From Agrobacterium vaccinii (GTDB taxonomy: Bacteria; Pseudomonadota; Alphaproteobacteria; Rhizobiales; Rhizobiaceae): 64,000 nt of DNA. This document shows, in pieces, positions 28,454 to 37,927 of the stretch. The stretch lies in assembly GCF_021310995.1 (NCBI RefSeq), contig NZ_CP054150.1, forward strand, positions 930,001 to 994,000, written 5' to 3'. Position numbers and translations under genes: made by a program. Each line of letters begins with the position of its first letter. Position 1 is the stretch's first letter. The notes below the pieces were generated by a model. The model saw nothing but the letters and a program-made list of their open reading frames with translations. It had not been told where the DNA came from and did not search any database.

Positions 28454-28784
28454 GGTTTTCTGTGATCTCCCTTGAGGCTCGTTCCAAGCCTTCGTTTCTC
28501 GCAAGCCTGCCGGTTTGAAGCTGGAGGCAGCGGCAGTCAAGGACAATGCAGCAACAGTAGCAGACAGGCTTGCCGGAACAGTGGCCGGTGGCCTCACAAA
28601 TTGTGTTGTTAACAGTAATCCACAGGCTGATTCGTGAGCGCCATAGGAGGTTCCGCGAATCGGTTCTGGTTCGCCATGAGTTTACGTCATGGCTGCCATC
28701 CAGACAAAGCATCTTGCAATTAAGCGCATTCGAAAATAAATAGGCATGAAATAGATAGCGTGCTAATTATAAGGTGTAGATACT
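28454..28784. other. 331-bp intergenic region, divergent dnaB and marR promoters
   Basis: The region becomes AT-rich towards the marR end (around 28720-28785), where a marR promoter would lie. A single TAATCCACAG near 28616 resembles a DnaA box by one or two changes but stands alone. No gene or RNA was recognised. Confidence 0.5.
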
Positions 28785-29240
28785 TTGTCGCGTGCGACTG
28801 AAAAAGAGCAACTTTTCGATGAGATGGCGGCGTTCAACCGCAAGCTCAGATCCTTCTTCGACGCGAGAGTGGCGGAGCAGGGGCTGACGCTTGCACGCGC
28901 CCGGGCGCTTTTCGCGCTCTCGCGTCGCGGCCCGTTGACGCAAAAGGAGCTTGCCGAAGAGCTGGAAATCGAAACGCCGACGCTGGTGCGCGTGCTGGAT
29001 GCGATGGAGAAACAAAACCTCATCGAACGGCGTTCTGACGAGATCGACCGGCGTGCAAAGCGCATTCACATGACGCCAGTTGGTTTAACGACATTCGAGG
29101 ACGTGCATATGCAGGCAAAATCCATGCGGGCCGACATCGCTGCCGATATTTCGACGGATGATATCAGCGCCGCACTGGACGTGGTTCGTCGCCTGTCTGC
29201 AAATCTGCAAAACCTCGCTGGCGAAAAGGTGCAGTCGTGA
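28785..29240 (+). CDS. MarR family transcriptional regulator
   Basis: A 151-residue winged-helix repressor of the MarR family: LTLARARALFALSRRGPLTQKELAEELEIE, then VRVLDAMEKQNLIERR and the wing DRRAKRIHMT. The start is a TTG at 28785 with AAGGTG about 10 bases upstream; an in-frame ATG lies at 28824. Its stop overlaps the GTG start of the MFS gene by 4 bases, so it is coupled to the efflux genes that it probably represses. Confidence 0.88.
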   Translation: MSRATEKEQLFDEMAAFNRKLRSFFDARVAEQGLTLARARALFALSRRGPLTQKELAEELEIETPTLVRVLDAMEKQNLIERRSDEIDRRAKRIHMTPVGLTTFEDVHMQAKSMRADIAADISTDDISAALDVVRRLSANLQNLAGEKVQS

Positions 29241-30907
29241 GCAACGCCATCGCAGACATCCATGATGAGCCGGATGACGTGGCCGAAAAGGTGCCCGAAA
29301 CGCCTGCTACACCCGCGCCTCCACCTGAAAAATCATTTTCCGCAAAGCTGCTCTATATCTTCGCTGGACTCTGCTTCTTCGTGACGCAGGGCATGGGCAT
29401 GAACATTGTCATGGCCAACATCTATCAGTTGCAAGGAGAGTTTTCGGCGACGGTGGCAGAGGTCGCGTGGCTATCGGCGGCCTATATGGCGCCTTACGCA
29501 ACCTTTTCCATCGCTCTGTTCAAAATTCGCCAGCAATATGGCCTGCGGCCTTTTGCGGAAATCAGCATTATTTGCTTCGTGCTGGCGTCCTGTCTCAACC
29601 TGTTTGTGACGGATTTGCATTCCGCCATCGTGGTGCGCTTCGTCAGCGGCATGGCGGCAGCACCGCTGTCTTCGCTGGGGTTTCTTTATATTCTCGAGGC
29701 TTTTCCCGTACAGCGAAAGCTGACGCTGGGCCTTAGCATTGCGCTGACCGGCACGCTTCTGTCATCGCCGCTCGCCCGCATTCTGTCGCCGGATTTGCTG
29801 CAAATCGATGGCTGGCAGGCGCTTTACTCGATGGAGGTCGGGCTGTCGCTTGCTGTTCTGCCCATCATTTATCTGTTGCCGCTAACGCCGCCGCCACGGG
29901 CGAAGGTCATCGAGCGCATCGATATCTTGAGCTATCTGCTGTTTGCCGGTGGCCTCGGCTGTCTGGCTGTGTTTCTGACGCTGGGGCGTTTTTACTGGTG
30001 GTTCGAAACCTGGTGGCTCGGCGTGCTGCTGGCCTGCTCGGTGGCTCTGCTGACGATCATGACCATCATCGAACTTCCCCGGAAAAATCCGATGCTCGAT
30101 TTGCGCTGGATTTTCTCCAAGACCAATCTGCACCTCATCGCCATTTTGCTGATCTACCGCGCGGTATCGTCGGAGCAGTCATCGACCGCCGTTGGCCTTT
30201 ACCAGCAACTCGGCATTTTGAATGAACAGACGATGGGGCTTTACGCGCTCATCATTCTGGCGACCGTGTTGGGTGGTGCACTGTGTGCCGTGCTGATGCT
30301 GACGAAATATGTCGATACCGCCCACGTCATCGCTTTGACGCTGATTGCGCTGGGTGCCTATATGGACAGCACGTCGACAAATCTGGTGCGCCCGGAGCAG
30401 ATGTATTTGAGCCAAGCGATGATTGCATTCGGTGCGGCCATGTTCCTGCCGCCGGTAATGGCTAAGGGCTTTGGTGCAGCGCTGGCCAAGGGCCCGCCCT
30501 ACCTCGTCAACTTCATCACCATCTTCCTGTTCACGCAGATCACCGGCTCGATGCTGACGACAGGCATTCTCGGTTCCTTCGTGACATTGCGGGAAAAATT
30601 CCACTCGAATATTCTGGTGGAAAGCATTCTGTTGCAGAACCCGCAGGTGGCGCAGCGCGTCAGCCAGCTCTCTGCCGGGTACAGCCACGTCATTACCGAT
30701 GCAGCACTTCTGAAGGCGGAAGGGCTGTCGCTGCTCGGCGCACAGGTCACGCGCGAGGCCTATATTTTGGCCTATAACGACACGTTCCTGCTGATTTCGG
30801 TCTGCGCCGCTGCTGCTCTTGTCATGCTTTTGCTTCATCTTGCATGGTTACGTCTCAAGTCTGCGCTGAAAGGCGAAGACGAGACCGTGGCTGCGCCTCA
30901 ATCCTGA
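29237..30907 (+). CDS. MFS efflux transporter (EmrB/DHA2-like)
   Basis: A 556-residue major facilitator with about 14 predicted helices after a Pro/Glu-rich cytoplasmic N terminus of 30 residues. The length and layout fit the DHA2/EmrB drug-efflux group, and it is followed by a periplasmic adaptor gene as in emrAB. The motif C region (GMAAAPLSSLGFLYILEAF) is divergent. The substrate is unknown. GTG start overlaps marR. Confidence 0.85.
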   Translation: MSNAIADIHDEPDDVAEKVPETPATPAPPPEKSFSAKLLYIFAGLCFFVTQGMGMNIVMANIYQLQGEFSATVAEVAWLSAAYMAPYATFSIALFKIRQQYGLRPFAEISIICFVLASCLNLFVTDLHSAIVVRFVSGMAAAPLSSLGFLYILEAFPVQRKLTLGLSIALTGTLLSSPLARILSPDLLQIDGWQALYSMEVGLSLAVLPIIYLLPLTPPPRAKVIERIDILSYLLFAGGLGCLAVFLTLGRFYWWFETWWLGVLLACSVALLTIMTIIELPRKNPMLDLRWIFSKTNLHLIAILLIYRAVSSEQSSTAVGLYQQLGILNEQTMGLYALIILATVLGGALCAVLMLTKYVDTAHVIALTLIALGAYMDSTSTNLVRPEQMYLSQAMIAFGAAMFLPPVMAKGFGAALAKGPPYLVNFITIFLFTQITGSMLTTGILGSFVTLREKFHSNILVESILLQNPQVAQRVSQLSAGYSHVITDAALLKAEGLSLLGAQVTREAYILAYNDTFLLISVCAAAALVMLLLHLAWLRLKSALKGEDETVAAPQS

Positions 30908-30925
30908 TTGTCCAGAGATATAAAA

Positions 30926-31993
30926 ATGCTGAAAAAAACATTCACGCCTCTTACTCTCATCGTTCTCCTTGGCGGCGTCGCCGGTGTGGCGCTGGTCCTT
31001 TACGCATGGCGGTTGCCGCCTTTTTCCAGCTCGGTGGAGATGACCGATAATGCCTATGTGCGCGGCTACGTCACGACCATGAGCCCGCAGGTCAGCGGCT
31101 ACGTCGTTGATGTGCCAGTCAAGGATTATCAGGAGGTCAAGCAGGGCGATCTGCTGGCGAAAATAGATGACCGCATCTTCCGTCAGAAACTTGCGCAGGC
31201 GCAGGCGTCTCTGGACAGCCAAAAGGCTGCCTTCGACAATTCGCGTCAGCAGGAAATCGCTGCTAAGGCCAATATCGCCTCGGGTGAAGCGGCGGTGGAT
31301 GGCGCGCAGGCATCGCTGAAACAGGCGCAACTGGCCTCGGACCGACAGGATAATCTGGTGCGCAGCGGTGCCGGAACATCCAGCGTTCAGGAAGAGGCAC
31401 AGGCCAGCCTCGACAAGGCTCGCGCCGGTCTGTCGCAGTCAAAGGCTGCACTCGAAGTTGCCCGGCAGGATCTACAAACCATCATTATCAACAGGGGCTC
31501 GTTGCAGGCGGCTGTGGCCAATGCGGAGGCGGCGATAGAGCTAGCGAAGATCGACTTGCAGAACACCGAAATTCACGCGCCGAGGGACGGCAAGCTTGGA
31601 GAGGTCGGCGTACGCATCGGCCAGTACGCTGCTGCAGGTACACAGTTGATGGCGGTTGTTCCGCATGACATCTGGGTCGTCGCCAATTTCAAGGAAACGC
31701 AACTGGCTGGCATGGAAGCAGGGCAGGCGGTCTCGATTTCCGTGGATGCCCTGCACCGCAAGAAGCTGACCGGCAAGGTGGAGCGCTTCGCTCCTGCTGC
31801 GGGATCGGAATTCGCGGTTATCAAGCCTGACAATGCGACTGGTAATTTCGTGAAGATCGCCCAGCGTCTGGGCGTGCGCATCTCCATCGACCCAGATCAG
31901 CCGCTGGCCGCCGAGCTTTCGCCGGGTATGTCCGTCGTCGTGCGGGTGGACAAGGGGCAGGCGACAGAGAGAACTGAAACTGCTGCACGCTAG
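30926..31993 (+). CDS. HlyD/EmrA-family membrane fusion protein
   Basis: A 355-residue periplasmic adaptor: one N-terminal membrane helix (LTLIVLLGGVAGVALVLYAW), a split lipoyl/barrel-sandwich domain (YVTTMSPQVSGYVVDV ... EIHAPRDGKLGEV), a long coiled-coil hairpin (about residues 90-190) and a beta-barrel C terminus. It pairs with the upstream MFS pump to link to an outer-membrane channel. ATG 30926 was preferred over the TTG at 30908. Confidence 0.88.
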   Translation: MLKKTFTPLTLIVLLGGVAGVALVLYAWRLPPFSSSVEMTDNAYVRGYVTTMSPQVSGYVVDVPVKDYQEVKQGDLLAKIDDRIFRQKLAQAQASLDSQKAAFDNSRQQEIAAKANIASGEAAVDGAQASLKQAQLASDRQDNLVRSGAGTSSVQEEAQASLDKARAGLSQSKAALEVARQDLQTIIINRGSLQAAVANAEAAIELAKIDLQNTEIHAPRDGKLGEVGVRIGQYAAAGTQLMAVVPHDIWVVANFKETQLAGMEAGQAVSISVDALHRKKLTGKVERFAPAAGSEFAVIKPDNATGNFVKIAQRLGVRISIDPDQPLAAELSPGMSVVVRVDKGQATERTETAAR

Positions 31994-32006
31994 GTCCTTG
32001 CGTTCT

Positions 32007-32041
32007 CCCTCATTCCTGTGACAAGCGCGCGGGAATGAGGG
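32007..32041. repeat. Family B repeat remnant / hairpin between convergent genes
   Basis: A 35-bp palindrome (CCCTCATTCC ... GGAATGAGGG) in which the left start and right end of the family B element are joined, with the interior missing. It stands between the convergent HlyD and ArsR-type genes and could stop transcription from both sides. Confidence 0.7.
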
Positions 32042-32064
32042 GTAAGTTGAAAGCGCCAAGAATG

Positions 32065-32778
32065 CTATAAGCCGTCCTTCCAGCCCACCGGCAAAGAAAA
32101 CGCCTCCCGAAACCCGTTTTCGCCCGCAGGTGTGATGCGTAATGCGCGGCTGTCCTGCTTGCGAGCAATCCACCCCAGTTCCAGCGTACGCTCCAGCAAG
32201 GCCGTGCCGACGCGCCCGGCAATGTGGTGTCGTCGCTCGCTCCAGTCGAGACAGGTTCTGCAAAGCGGACGTTTGGATGGCGAACCGCTATCGAGATCAA
32301 TGCCGAGGCCCTCGAGAAAGGCTTTGCCTTTTTCAGTGACGAGCGCACCCTCATCCGACAGAAGAACACTTCCGCTCGCTGAAAGGCTATCGGCCATTGC
32401 GACGGCCAGCCGTCCGGCGATGTGGTCGTAGCAACTGCGCGCAATGCGCATATCCCGCTCTTTCGGACCCACGGGATGGTGACGGTGCGGGCCATCGGCG
32501 GCAATCGTCATCAGCGCATCGATGCCATGTGCCACCTGTGCGGAGGCCAGCCGATAGTAGCGGTGCCGTCCCTGTTTCACCGTCGTTAGCAGATGCGCAT
32601 CGACCATCTTCGCCAAATGGCCGCTGCCGGTTTGTGGCGTGATGCCTGCCTGACGCGAAAGCTCGCCTGCGGTCAGGGCCTGCCCGCCCATCAACGCACA
32701 GAGCATGTTGGCGCGCGTCGTATCGCCAATGAGGCTGGCGATGGTAGCGATGGTGTTGGGTGAGGCGATATTGGTCAT
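32065..32778 (-). CDS. ArsR-family winged-helix regulator
   Basis: A 237-residue regulator with an N-terminal ArsR-type helix-turn-helix (LIGDTTRANMLCALMGGQALTAGEL, GITPQTGSGHLAKMVDA, and the wing KQGRHRYYRLAS). The larger C-terminal region contains CRTCLDWSERRHHIAG, whose Cys pair and neighbouring His could bind metal or sense redox. It is divergent from a DMT permease that it may control. Confidence 0.87.
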   Translation of the reverse strand: MTNIASPNTIATIASLIGDTTRANMLCALMGGQALTAGELSRQAGITPQTGSGHLAKMVDAHLLTTVKQGRHRYYRLASAQVAHGIDALMTIAADGPHRHHPVGPKERDMRIARSCYDHIAGRLAVAMADSLSASGSVLLSDEGALVTEKGKAFLEGLGIDLDSGSPSKRPLCRTCLDWSERRHHIAGRVGTALLERTLELGWIARKQDSRALRITPAGENGFREAFSLPVGWKDGL

Positions 32779-32797
32779 GGCGCGAGACTATCATTCA

Positions 32798-32812
32798 TGA
32801 CGGCGAACGTCA
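32798..32812. promoter_or_regulatory. Possible operator between arsR-type gene and DMT permease
   Basis: TGACG-GCGAA-CGTCA forms a perfect 5-base-arm inverted repeat about 20 bases upstream of the regulator start. It is a candidate binding site for the ArsR-type protein. The arms are short, so chance is possible. Confidence 0.35.
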
Positions 32813-32900
32813 GCCGTGCATGGTTCGGTCGATGCCGAAGCTTTTCATTCTGACGGGACTCTATAGAGAGAAACTTGCCTCGCATGTGGAGAGAATTGAA

Positions 32901-33803
32901 ATGACCGGCGACAAAAAGCTGCTTCCCGAACTGGCCCTGTTATTACTGCTGGGGTGCCTATGGGGCAGCTCTTACACTTTCATCAAGATAGGGATCGAGA
33001 CGATACCGCCGCTGACCCTGATTGCGGCCCGCACCGCCATTGCGGGCACCATTCTGACCATCATCATATTCTGGCGAGGTTTGCGGCTGCCCAGGGATCC
33101 GGCACTGTGGAAGATGTTCGCCATTCAGGCCGTGTTGAACAGTGTGCTGCCCTTTACCCTGATTGCCTGGGCGGAACATTACATCGACGCAGGGCTCGCG
33201 GTCATCCTCAACTCGCTGACGCCGGTTTTCACATTTCTGCTGACGCTTATTATCACCCGCCACGAAGTGCTGAGTGGAACAAAGCTGTTCGGCGTGATGA
33301 TCGGACTGGCTGGCACTGTCGTCATGATCGGCGTGCAGGCGCTCAATGGTCTGGGTGATGTCGTACTGGCGCAGATGGCCGTCATTCTCGCCACCGCTTT
33401 TTACGCAGGCGCGGCGATTTTCGGAAAGAACTTCAAGGGCATCGATTCGATGATCCCGGCTGCCGCTTCGCTGATCTGCGGTGCGGTCATCCTCATTCCC
33501 GTCAGCCTCGTCGTCGATAGACCATGGGAGCTTGCACCCTCAAGCCGGTCTCTCATGGCGCTGCTCGGGCTTTCGATATTCTCGACTGCGCTCGCTTTCA
33601 CCATCTATTTCCGCCTTGTGCGGACGCTGGGATCACTCGGCACGACCGCCCAGGCCTATGTGCGCGTGCCGGTGGGGGTGGCAATCGGTGTCGTCTTTCT
33701 TGGCGAGCAACTGCATGCCAGTACGATGATTGGCCTCGTCTGCATTCTGGCGGGTGTCATTGCCATGACGTTGCCGTCGCGCGCTCCACTGGTCTCGCGC
33801 TGA
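32901..33803 (+). CDS. DMT/EamA family transporter
   Basis: A 300-residue inner-membrane protein with ten predicted helices and two EamA repeats (LGCLWGSSYTFIKIGIE ... ; YVRVPVGVAIGVVFLGE near the end). The substrate is unknown; family members export amino acids or metabolites. ATG 32901 follows GGAGAGAATTGAA, a good ribosome site. The frame back to 32760 overlaps the divergent regulator and is discarded. Confidence 0.88.
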   Translation: MTGDKKLLPELALLLLLGCLWGSSYTFIKIGIETIPPLTLIAARTAIAGTILTIIIFWRGLRLPRDPALWKMFAIQAVLNSVLPFTLIAWAEHYIDAGLAVILNSLTPVFTFLLTLIITRHEVLSGTKLFGVMIGLAGTVVMIGVQALNGLGDVVLAQMAVILATAFYAGAAIFGKNFKGIDSMIPAAASLICGAVILIPVSLVVDRPWELAPSSRSLMALLGLSIFSTALAFTIYFRLVRTLGSLGTTAQAYVRVPVGVAIGVVFLGEQLHASTMIGLVCILAGVIAMTLPSRAPLVSR

Positions 33804-33825
33804 ACCTTTCGGCATCAAGACTTTC

Positions 33826-33861
33826 GACAAACAAAAACCCCGGATGTCGCCATCCGGGGTT
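33826..33861 (-). terminator. Rho-independent terminator after rplI
   Basis: An 11-base perfect stem AACCCCGGATG/CATCCGGGGTT (33836-33846, 33851-33861) followed on the minus strand by TTTGTTTGTC. It lies 30 bases past the rplI stop and may also stop read-through from the convergent DMT gene. Confidence 0.88.
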
Positions 33862-33891
33862 CTGTCTGTGAGCCATTAAAGCCCGCAAATA

Positions 33892-34467
33892 TTACTCGTC
33901 GTCGCCATCGCGATCTGCATCTGGATCGAAGAAGTCTTCTGGGCGAAGCGCGTCTTCGTCAACGCCGTAGATGGCGTCAGCAGATGTGAGGCTTTCGCCC
34001 TTGGCCTGACGCTCGGCTTCTTCGGCAGAACGAGCAACGTTCAACTCAATCTGCAGCTCGACTTCGGCGTGCAGGTGAAGCGTAACATTGTGCAGACCAA
34101 TGGTCTTGATAGGCGTGTTGAGTTCGACCTGGTTGCGGCCAATGTTGAAGCCTTCAGCGCCGAGGATTTCAACGACGTCACGGGCAGCAACGGAGCCGTA
34201 CATCTGGCCGGTTTCGCCAGCGGAACGAACAACGATGAAGCTCTTGCCAGCAAGTGCGTCTGCAACTGTCTGTGCTTCGGACTTGCGCTCGAGGTTACGA
34301 GCTTCGAGCGTTGCGCGCTCGGACTCGAAACGGGTCTTGTTGCTTGCATTGGCGCGGAGCGCCTTGCCCTGCGGCAGCAGGAAGTTACGCGCGTAGCCGT
34401 CGCGAACCTTTACGGTTTCGCCCATTTGGCCAAGCTTGGCGATACGTTCGAGAAGAATGACTTCCAT
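33892..34467 (-). CDS. rplI: 50S ribosomal protein L9
   Basis: A 191-residue L9 with the canonical N-terminal domain ([31 protein letters not shown]), the long connecting helix and the C-terminal RNA-binding domain. An acidic tail ([15 protein letters not shown]) extends it past the usual 150 residues, as is common in rhizobia. The very long frame to 34896 is a shadow over the DUF2232 gene. Confidence 0.96.
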   Translation of the reverse strand: MEVILLERIAKLGQMGETVKVRDGYARNFLLPQGKALRANASNKTRFESERATLEARNLERKSEAQTVADALAGKSFIVVRSAGETGQMYGSVAARDVVEILGAEGFNIGRNQVELNTPIKTIGLHNVTLHLHAEVELQIELNVARSAEEAERQAKGESLTSADAIYGVDEDALRPEDFFDPDADRDGDDE

Positions 34468-34481
34468 CTTCTTGATCCTTT

Positions 34482-35456
34482 CTAGTTTTCGGTTTCGTTG
34501 GTGTTGTCGGTTTTCCGTGCCGGGGTAAGAGAGATCGTGCTGCGCACGTCGCTGAGACCCAGTACGAGAATGATGAACAGCGGAAAGACGAAGATCGCTG
34601 AAATATAGGACAGGACCAGAACCGGCCAGCGCCAGTCCTTGCCTTTGGAACGGTGGTGCAGAGAGGCATAACCCGCCATCAGGAAGCCTGCGCCGAACGT
34701 GCCGCAGATGACTGCGCCAACCATGGCCACGGTGCCGCCGAAAAAGGTGAGCACGATGCCGCCGAGGAAAATGAAGATCGCATTGCGGTGCATGCGCAGG
34801 GCCGCTGCGATGTCTTCGCGCGGGCGAAGGCCCTTGCCGAAGGAGCGAACCATGCGGCTGGCGAAATAATAGGCTGCAAACAGCATGATGACCCAAAGCC
34901 CACCCTGGATCATCGGCAGCATCAGCACCAGCAGGGATTTCGTCTGGGCAAGCGCCGTTGCATCCGGCGTAAAAGCGGCTTCACGCGTCTGCACCGAGGC
35001 CATCATGACATCCACCAGCTGCGAAACGAGATCAGGCCCGTAGCCGATCATCGTGCCGAGAATGATAACGGAGAGCGTGATGATGCCACACAGATGCAGC
35101 ACGATGCCCGACAGCGGATACCATGCCAGAAGGTCATCAGGGCCGCCGATTTCCGATGCGGGGCGCGCCAGATTGGCAAGGTGGGACAGCCAGCCAGCAG
35201 GGACGAGCGTAAAAATCGCAATCGTGACGGCAAAGATCGGCGAAACGGCAAGTGCACCCAGGAAGGCGGCAGACAGAACGGCGACGATGGCCGCAGCATT
35301 GCCCCAGCCGAGACCGGCCACAAGAATAGGCATCGCGGAGGCGGCATAAAGCAGGAATGACATGGACGACTGCGCAGTTGCGCCAAGCGTAAGAAACGCT
35401 GCGCATACACCGGCGAGGATGCCGGAAATCAGCACTGTCTGGTTCAGTTGTTTCAA
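34482..35456 (-). CDS. DUF2232 membrane protein
   Basis: A 324-residue inner-membrane protein with about eight transmembrane helices, matching the DUF2232 family found next to ribosomal protein genes in alphaproteobacteria. It lies between rpsR and rplI, 14 bases upstream of rplI. The function is unknown. A strong terminator separates it from rpsR, so DUF2232-rplI may have its own promoter or receive only read-through. Confidence 0.85.
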   Translation of the reverse strand: MKQLNQTVLISGILAGVCAAFLTLGATAQSSMSFLLYAASAMPILVAGLGWGNAAAIVAVLSAAFLGALAVSPIFAVTIAIFTLVPAGWLSHLANLARPASEIGGPDDLLAWYPLSGIVLHLCGIITLSVIILGTMIGYGPDLVSQLVDVMMASVQTREAAFTPDATALAQTKSLLVLMLPMIQGGLWVIMLFAAYYFASRMVRSFGKGLRPREDIAAALRMHRNAIFIFLGGIVLTFFGGTVAMVGAVICGTFGAGFLMAGYASLHHRSKGKDWRWPVLVLSYISAIFVFPLFIILVLGLSDVRSTISLTPARKTDNTNETEN

Positions 35457-35606
35457 CGTCGCTGTCCTGCCCGGATACGGTAGCAGTTAGAGGACCATTC
35501 ATTCGAATGACGTCCCCAACATGGGTTTTCAGTTCATGTCGATCCGCGCCCAACGCGGAAGGATTTTGGAATTCTCGGCCCGCTGACGAAGAGCGAGCTG
35601 CCCCGA

Positions 35607-35639
35607 GAAAAAACGAGGCCGCGCAAATGCGCAGCCTCG
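35607..35639 (-). terminator. Terminator between rpsR and DUF2232
   Basis: A 12-base stem with one mismatch (35614-35625 with 35628-35639) followed on the minus strand by six Ts and CTCG. It starts 11 bases past the rpsR stop, which splits the ribosomal cluster into rpsF-rpsR and DUF2232-rplI. Confidence 0.82.
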
Positions 35640-35649
35640 CCATTGTCGA

Positions 35650-35898
35650 TTAAGACAGAACGTATGGCAGCAGGCCGAGGAAACGAGCGCGCTTGATCGC
35701 CTGAGCGAGTTCGCGCTGCTTCTTCTGCGAAACAGCTGTGATACGGGAAGGAACGATCTTGCCACGCTCAGAAATGTAGCGCTGCAGAAGACGTACGTCC
35801 TTGTAGTCGATCTTCGGTGCGTTTGCGCCGGAGAAAGGGCACGTCTTGCGACGGCGGTGGAACGGGCGGCGTGCCTGGGAAGAAGAAGAGTCAGCCAT
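35650..35898 (-). CDS. rpsR: 30S ribosomal protein S18
   Basis: An 82-residue S18: [31 protein letters not shown], then [23 protein letters not shown] (seen in two parts). It binds 16S rRNA as a heterodimer with S6. It follows rpsF by 12 bases. Confidence 0.97.
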   Translation of the reverse strand: MADSSSSQARRPFHRRRKTCPFSGANAPKIDYKDVRLLQRYISERGKIVPSRITAVSQKKQRELAQAIKRARFLGLLPYVLS

Positions 35899-35910
35899 TA
35901 TATAGTCTCC

Positions 35911-36375
35911 TTATGCACGGTCTTCGCGCGGACGGCGCGGACGGTCTTCACGATCGCCGAAGCCACCTTCGCGGGGCGGACGAGGACCACGGTCGAAGCC
36001 ACCTTCACGAGGGCCACGGTCAGGACGGTCGCCACGTGGACGGTCGTCGCGGTCGCGCTTCTGCATCATTGCAGATGGGCCTTCTTCGTGAGCTTCAACA
36101 GCGATGGACATGTAACGAAGAACGTCTTCGTTGATGCGCATCTGACGCTCGATTTCGTGGATTGCCGCTGCCGGAGCATCGATATCCATCAGAGCGTAAT
36201 GAGCCTTGCGGTTCTTCTTGATGCGGTATGTGAGGGACTTGAGGCCCCAGTTTTCGACGCGTCCGACCTTACCGCCGTACGATTCGATAACGCCCTTGTA
36301 CTGCTCGACAAGTGCGTCGACCTGCTGGGCAGTGATATCCTGCCGGGCAAGGAAGATGTGTTCGTAAAGAGCCAT
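35911..36375 (-). CDS. rpsF: 30S ribosomal protein S6
   Basis: A 154-residue S6. The ferredoxin-like core ([13 protein letters not shown]..., [17 protein letters not shown]) covers residues 1-100. The C-terminal 50 residues are an Arg/Asp/Gly/Pro-rich low-complexity tail with repeated RPRG/DRGPR units, common in alphaproteobacterial S6. It heads the cluster, after a 285-bp upstream region that should carry the promoter. Confidence 0.97.
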   Translation of the reverse strand: MALYEHIFLARQDITAQQVDALVEQYKGVIESYGGKVGRVENWGLKSLTYRIKKNRKAHYALMDIDAPAAAIHEIERQMRINEDVLRYMSIAVEAHEEGPSAMMQKRDRDDRPRGDRPDRGPREGGFDRGPRPPREGGFGDREDRPRRPREDRA

Positions 36376-36660
36376 TTAAGCTTTGCCTTTCTTGCGTTTC
36401 ATTCATCACCCGGCAACGGCGCTAAGCCTCAACGACTGCTCCTGTTTGGCAAAAGCCAAGGGCAAGAAAAGCGTTGTTCGAGACGGTCGAGAGCGGAGAC
36501 ACGGGAGGCCGGAAACCTTATGGTCCTGCTGTTTCGTCGCCGAAACCAGCCCTCCGTTCAGCCACCAGCCAATTGGACCGGGTGTTGTGAACAGCGCGCT
36601 TATACGGATTTCTCGTGAGAATGCAAGCGCGCTGCCCTAAAAAGCGGGGAAAGGCTGCCC

Positions 36661-37704
36661 TTAGATCGGCATCGGGTACTGGCGGTGAATATCCGCAATG
36701 CCTTTGAGAACCTCGTCGGAGAGCTTGACGTCGGCGGCAGCGATATCGACCTTCAACTGCTCCATCGTGGTCGCACCAATAATGGATGCGGCCATGAAGG
36801 GGCGGGACAGTGTAAAGGCGATGGCCAGTTGGGCAGGGTCGATACCGTGTTCGTAGGCGAGCTCAAGGTAGGCCTTGACAGGTGCTTCCTGCAAAGGCTG
36901 CAAGCGCCCGCCGATGTTCTCATTGATGGACGCGCGCGAACCCGCCGGGCGGGCACCGTTCTGGTACTTGCCTGTCAAAATGCCGCCAGCGAGTGGAGAA
37001 TAGGCGAGGAGGCCGACATTTTCGTGATGCGACACTTCGGCCAGATCGAGATCGAAGGGCCGGTAGAGCAGGTTATATTCATTTTGAATGGAGGCCACGC
37101 GCGGCAGACCTTTAGCTTCGGCGATGTCGATGTATTTCTGCGTACCCCATGCGCTTTCGTTGGAAAGGCCGATGGCACGGATTTTTCCGGCCTTGACCAG
37201 TTCGTCAAGCGTTTCCAGCTTCTCGGTGATTTCGGCAAGCGTCTTTGCCGTATCCTGCGTCGAGGCATCGAAACCCCACGTACCTCGAAAATGGTAGGTG
37301 CCGCGGTTGGGCCAGTGAACCTGATAGAGGTCGATATAGTCTGTCCTCAGACGCGTCAGGCTGCTTTCCACGGCCTCGCGGATGGAGGCTGCGTCGATCT
37401 CGCGTCCGCCCCGGATGTAATCGCGGCCAGAACCGGCGACTTTGGTAGCAAGGATGATGTCCTTGCGCTTGCCCGTCTTCTGGAACCATGTCCCGATGTG
37501 TTCTTCCGTGCGCCCCTGCGTTTCGGCAGATACGGGCGTGGTGGGATAAAGTTCAGCGGTGTCGAAGAAATTCACGCCCTGCTCGACGGCATAATCCATC
37601 TGCTCATGGGCTTCAGCTTCGGTGTTCTGCGTACCCCATGTCATCGTGCCAAGGCAAATTTCGGACACGGACATATCCGTGCGACCCAATGTATTCTGTT
37701 TCAT
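36661..37704 (-). CDS. Aldo/keto reductase
   Basis: A 347-residue NADP-dependent reductase of the Tas-like group. The catalytic Asp/Tyr lie in NFFDTAELYP and the Lys in ILATKVAG, with His in YQVHWPN. A long loop (NRGTYHFRGTWGFD) is typical of Tas. Its substrate is unknown. It stands alone, divergent from fabD. Confidence 0.9.
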   Translation of the reverse strand: MKQNTLGRTDMSVSEICLGTMTWGTQNTEAEAHEQMDYAVEQGVNFFDTAELYPTTPVSAETQGRTEEHIGTWFQKTGKRKDIILATKVAGSGRDYIRGGREIDAASIREAVESSLTRLRTDYIDLYQVHWPNRGTYHFRGTWGFDASTQDTAKTLAEITEKLETLDELVKAGKIRAIGLSNESAWGTQKYIDIAEAKGLPRVASIQNEYNLLYRPFDLDLAEVSHHENVGLLAYSPLAGGILTGKYQNGARPAGSRASINENIGGRLQPLQEAPVKAYLELAYEHGIDPAQLAIAFTLSRPFMAASIIGATTMEQLKVDIAAADVKLSDEVLKGIADIHRQYPMPI

Positions 37705-37927
37705 GAGAGATCTCGCTCGCTTGGAAGGTGGGTAGAACGTAGTATCGAATTACCGCAGCGCAAGAAAAAATATTCTCATGGATGTCTGTGGATGAGTCGG
37801 CGGAAAAACCGTCCAAAATGGGGGTAAAAGGCGGAAAGCCTTGACTTCCGAAGCTGGAATGTGAATGGAAAACCACGATTTGAAGGCAAGACCCGGCAAA
37901 CGGGCCGAAAAAGAAAGACCATATCCC

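Noticed and set aside
28615..28625. Possible DnaA box or replication origin upstream of dnaB
   Set aside because: A single imperfect TAATCCACAG without clustered boxes, AT-rich unwinding repeats or origin-type neighbours.
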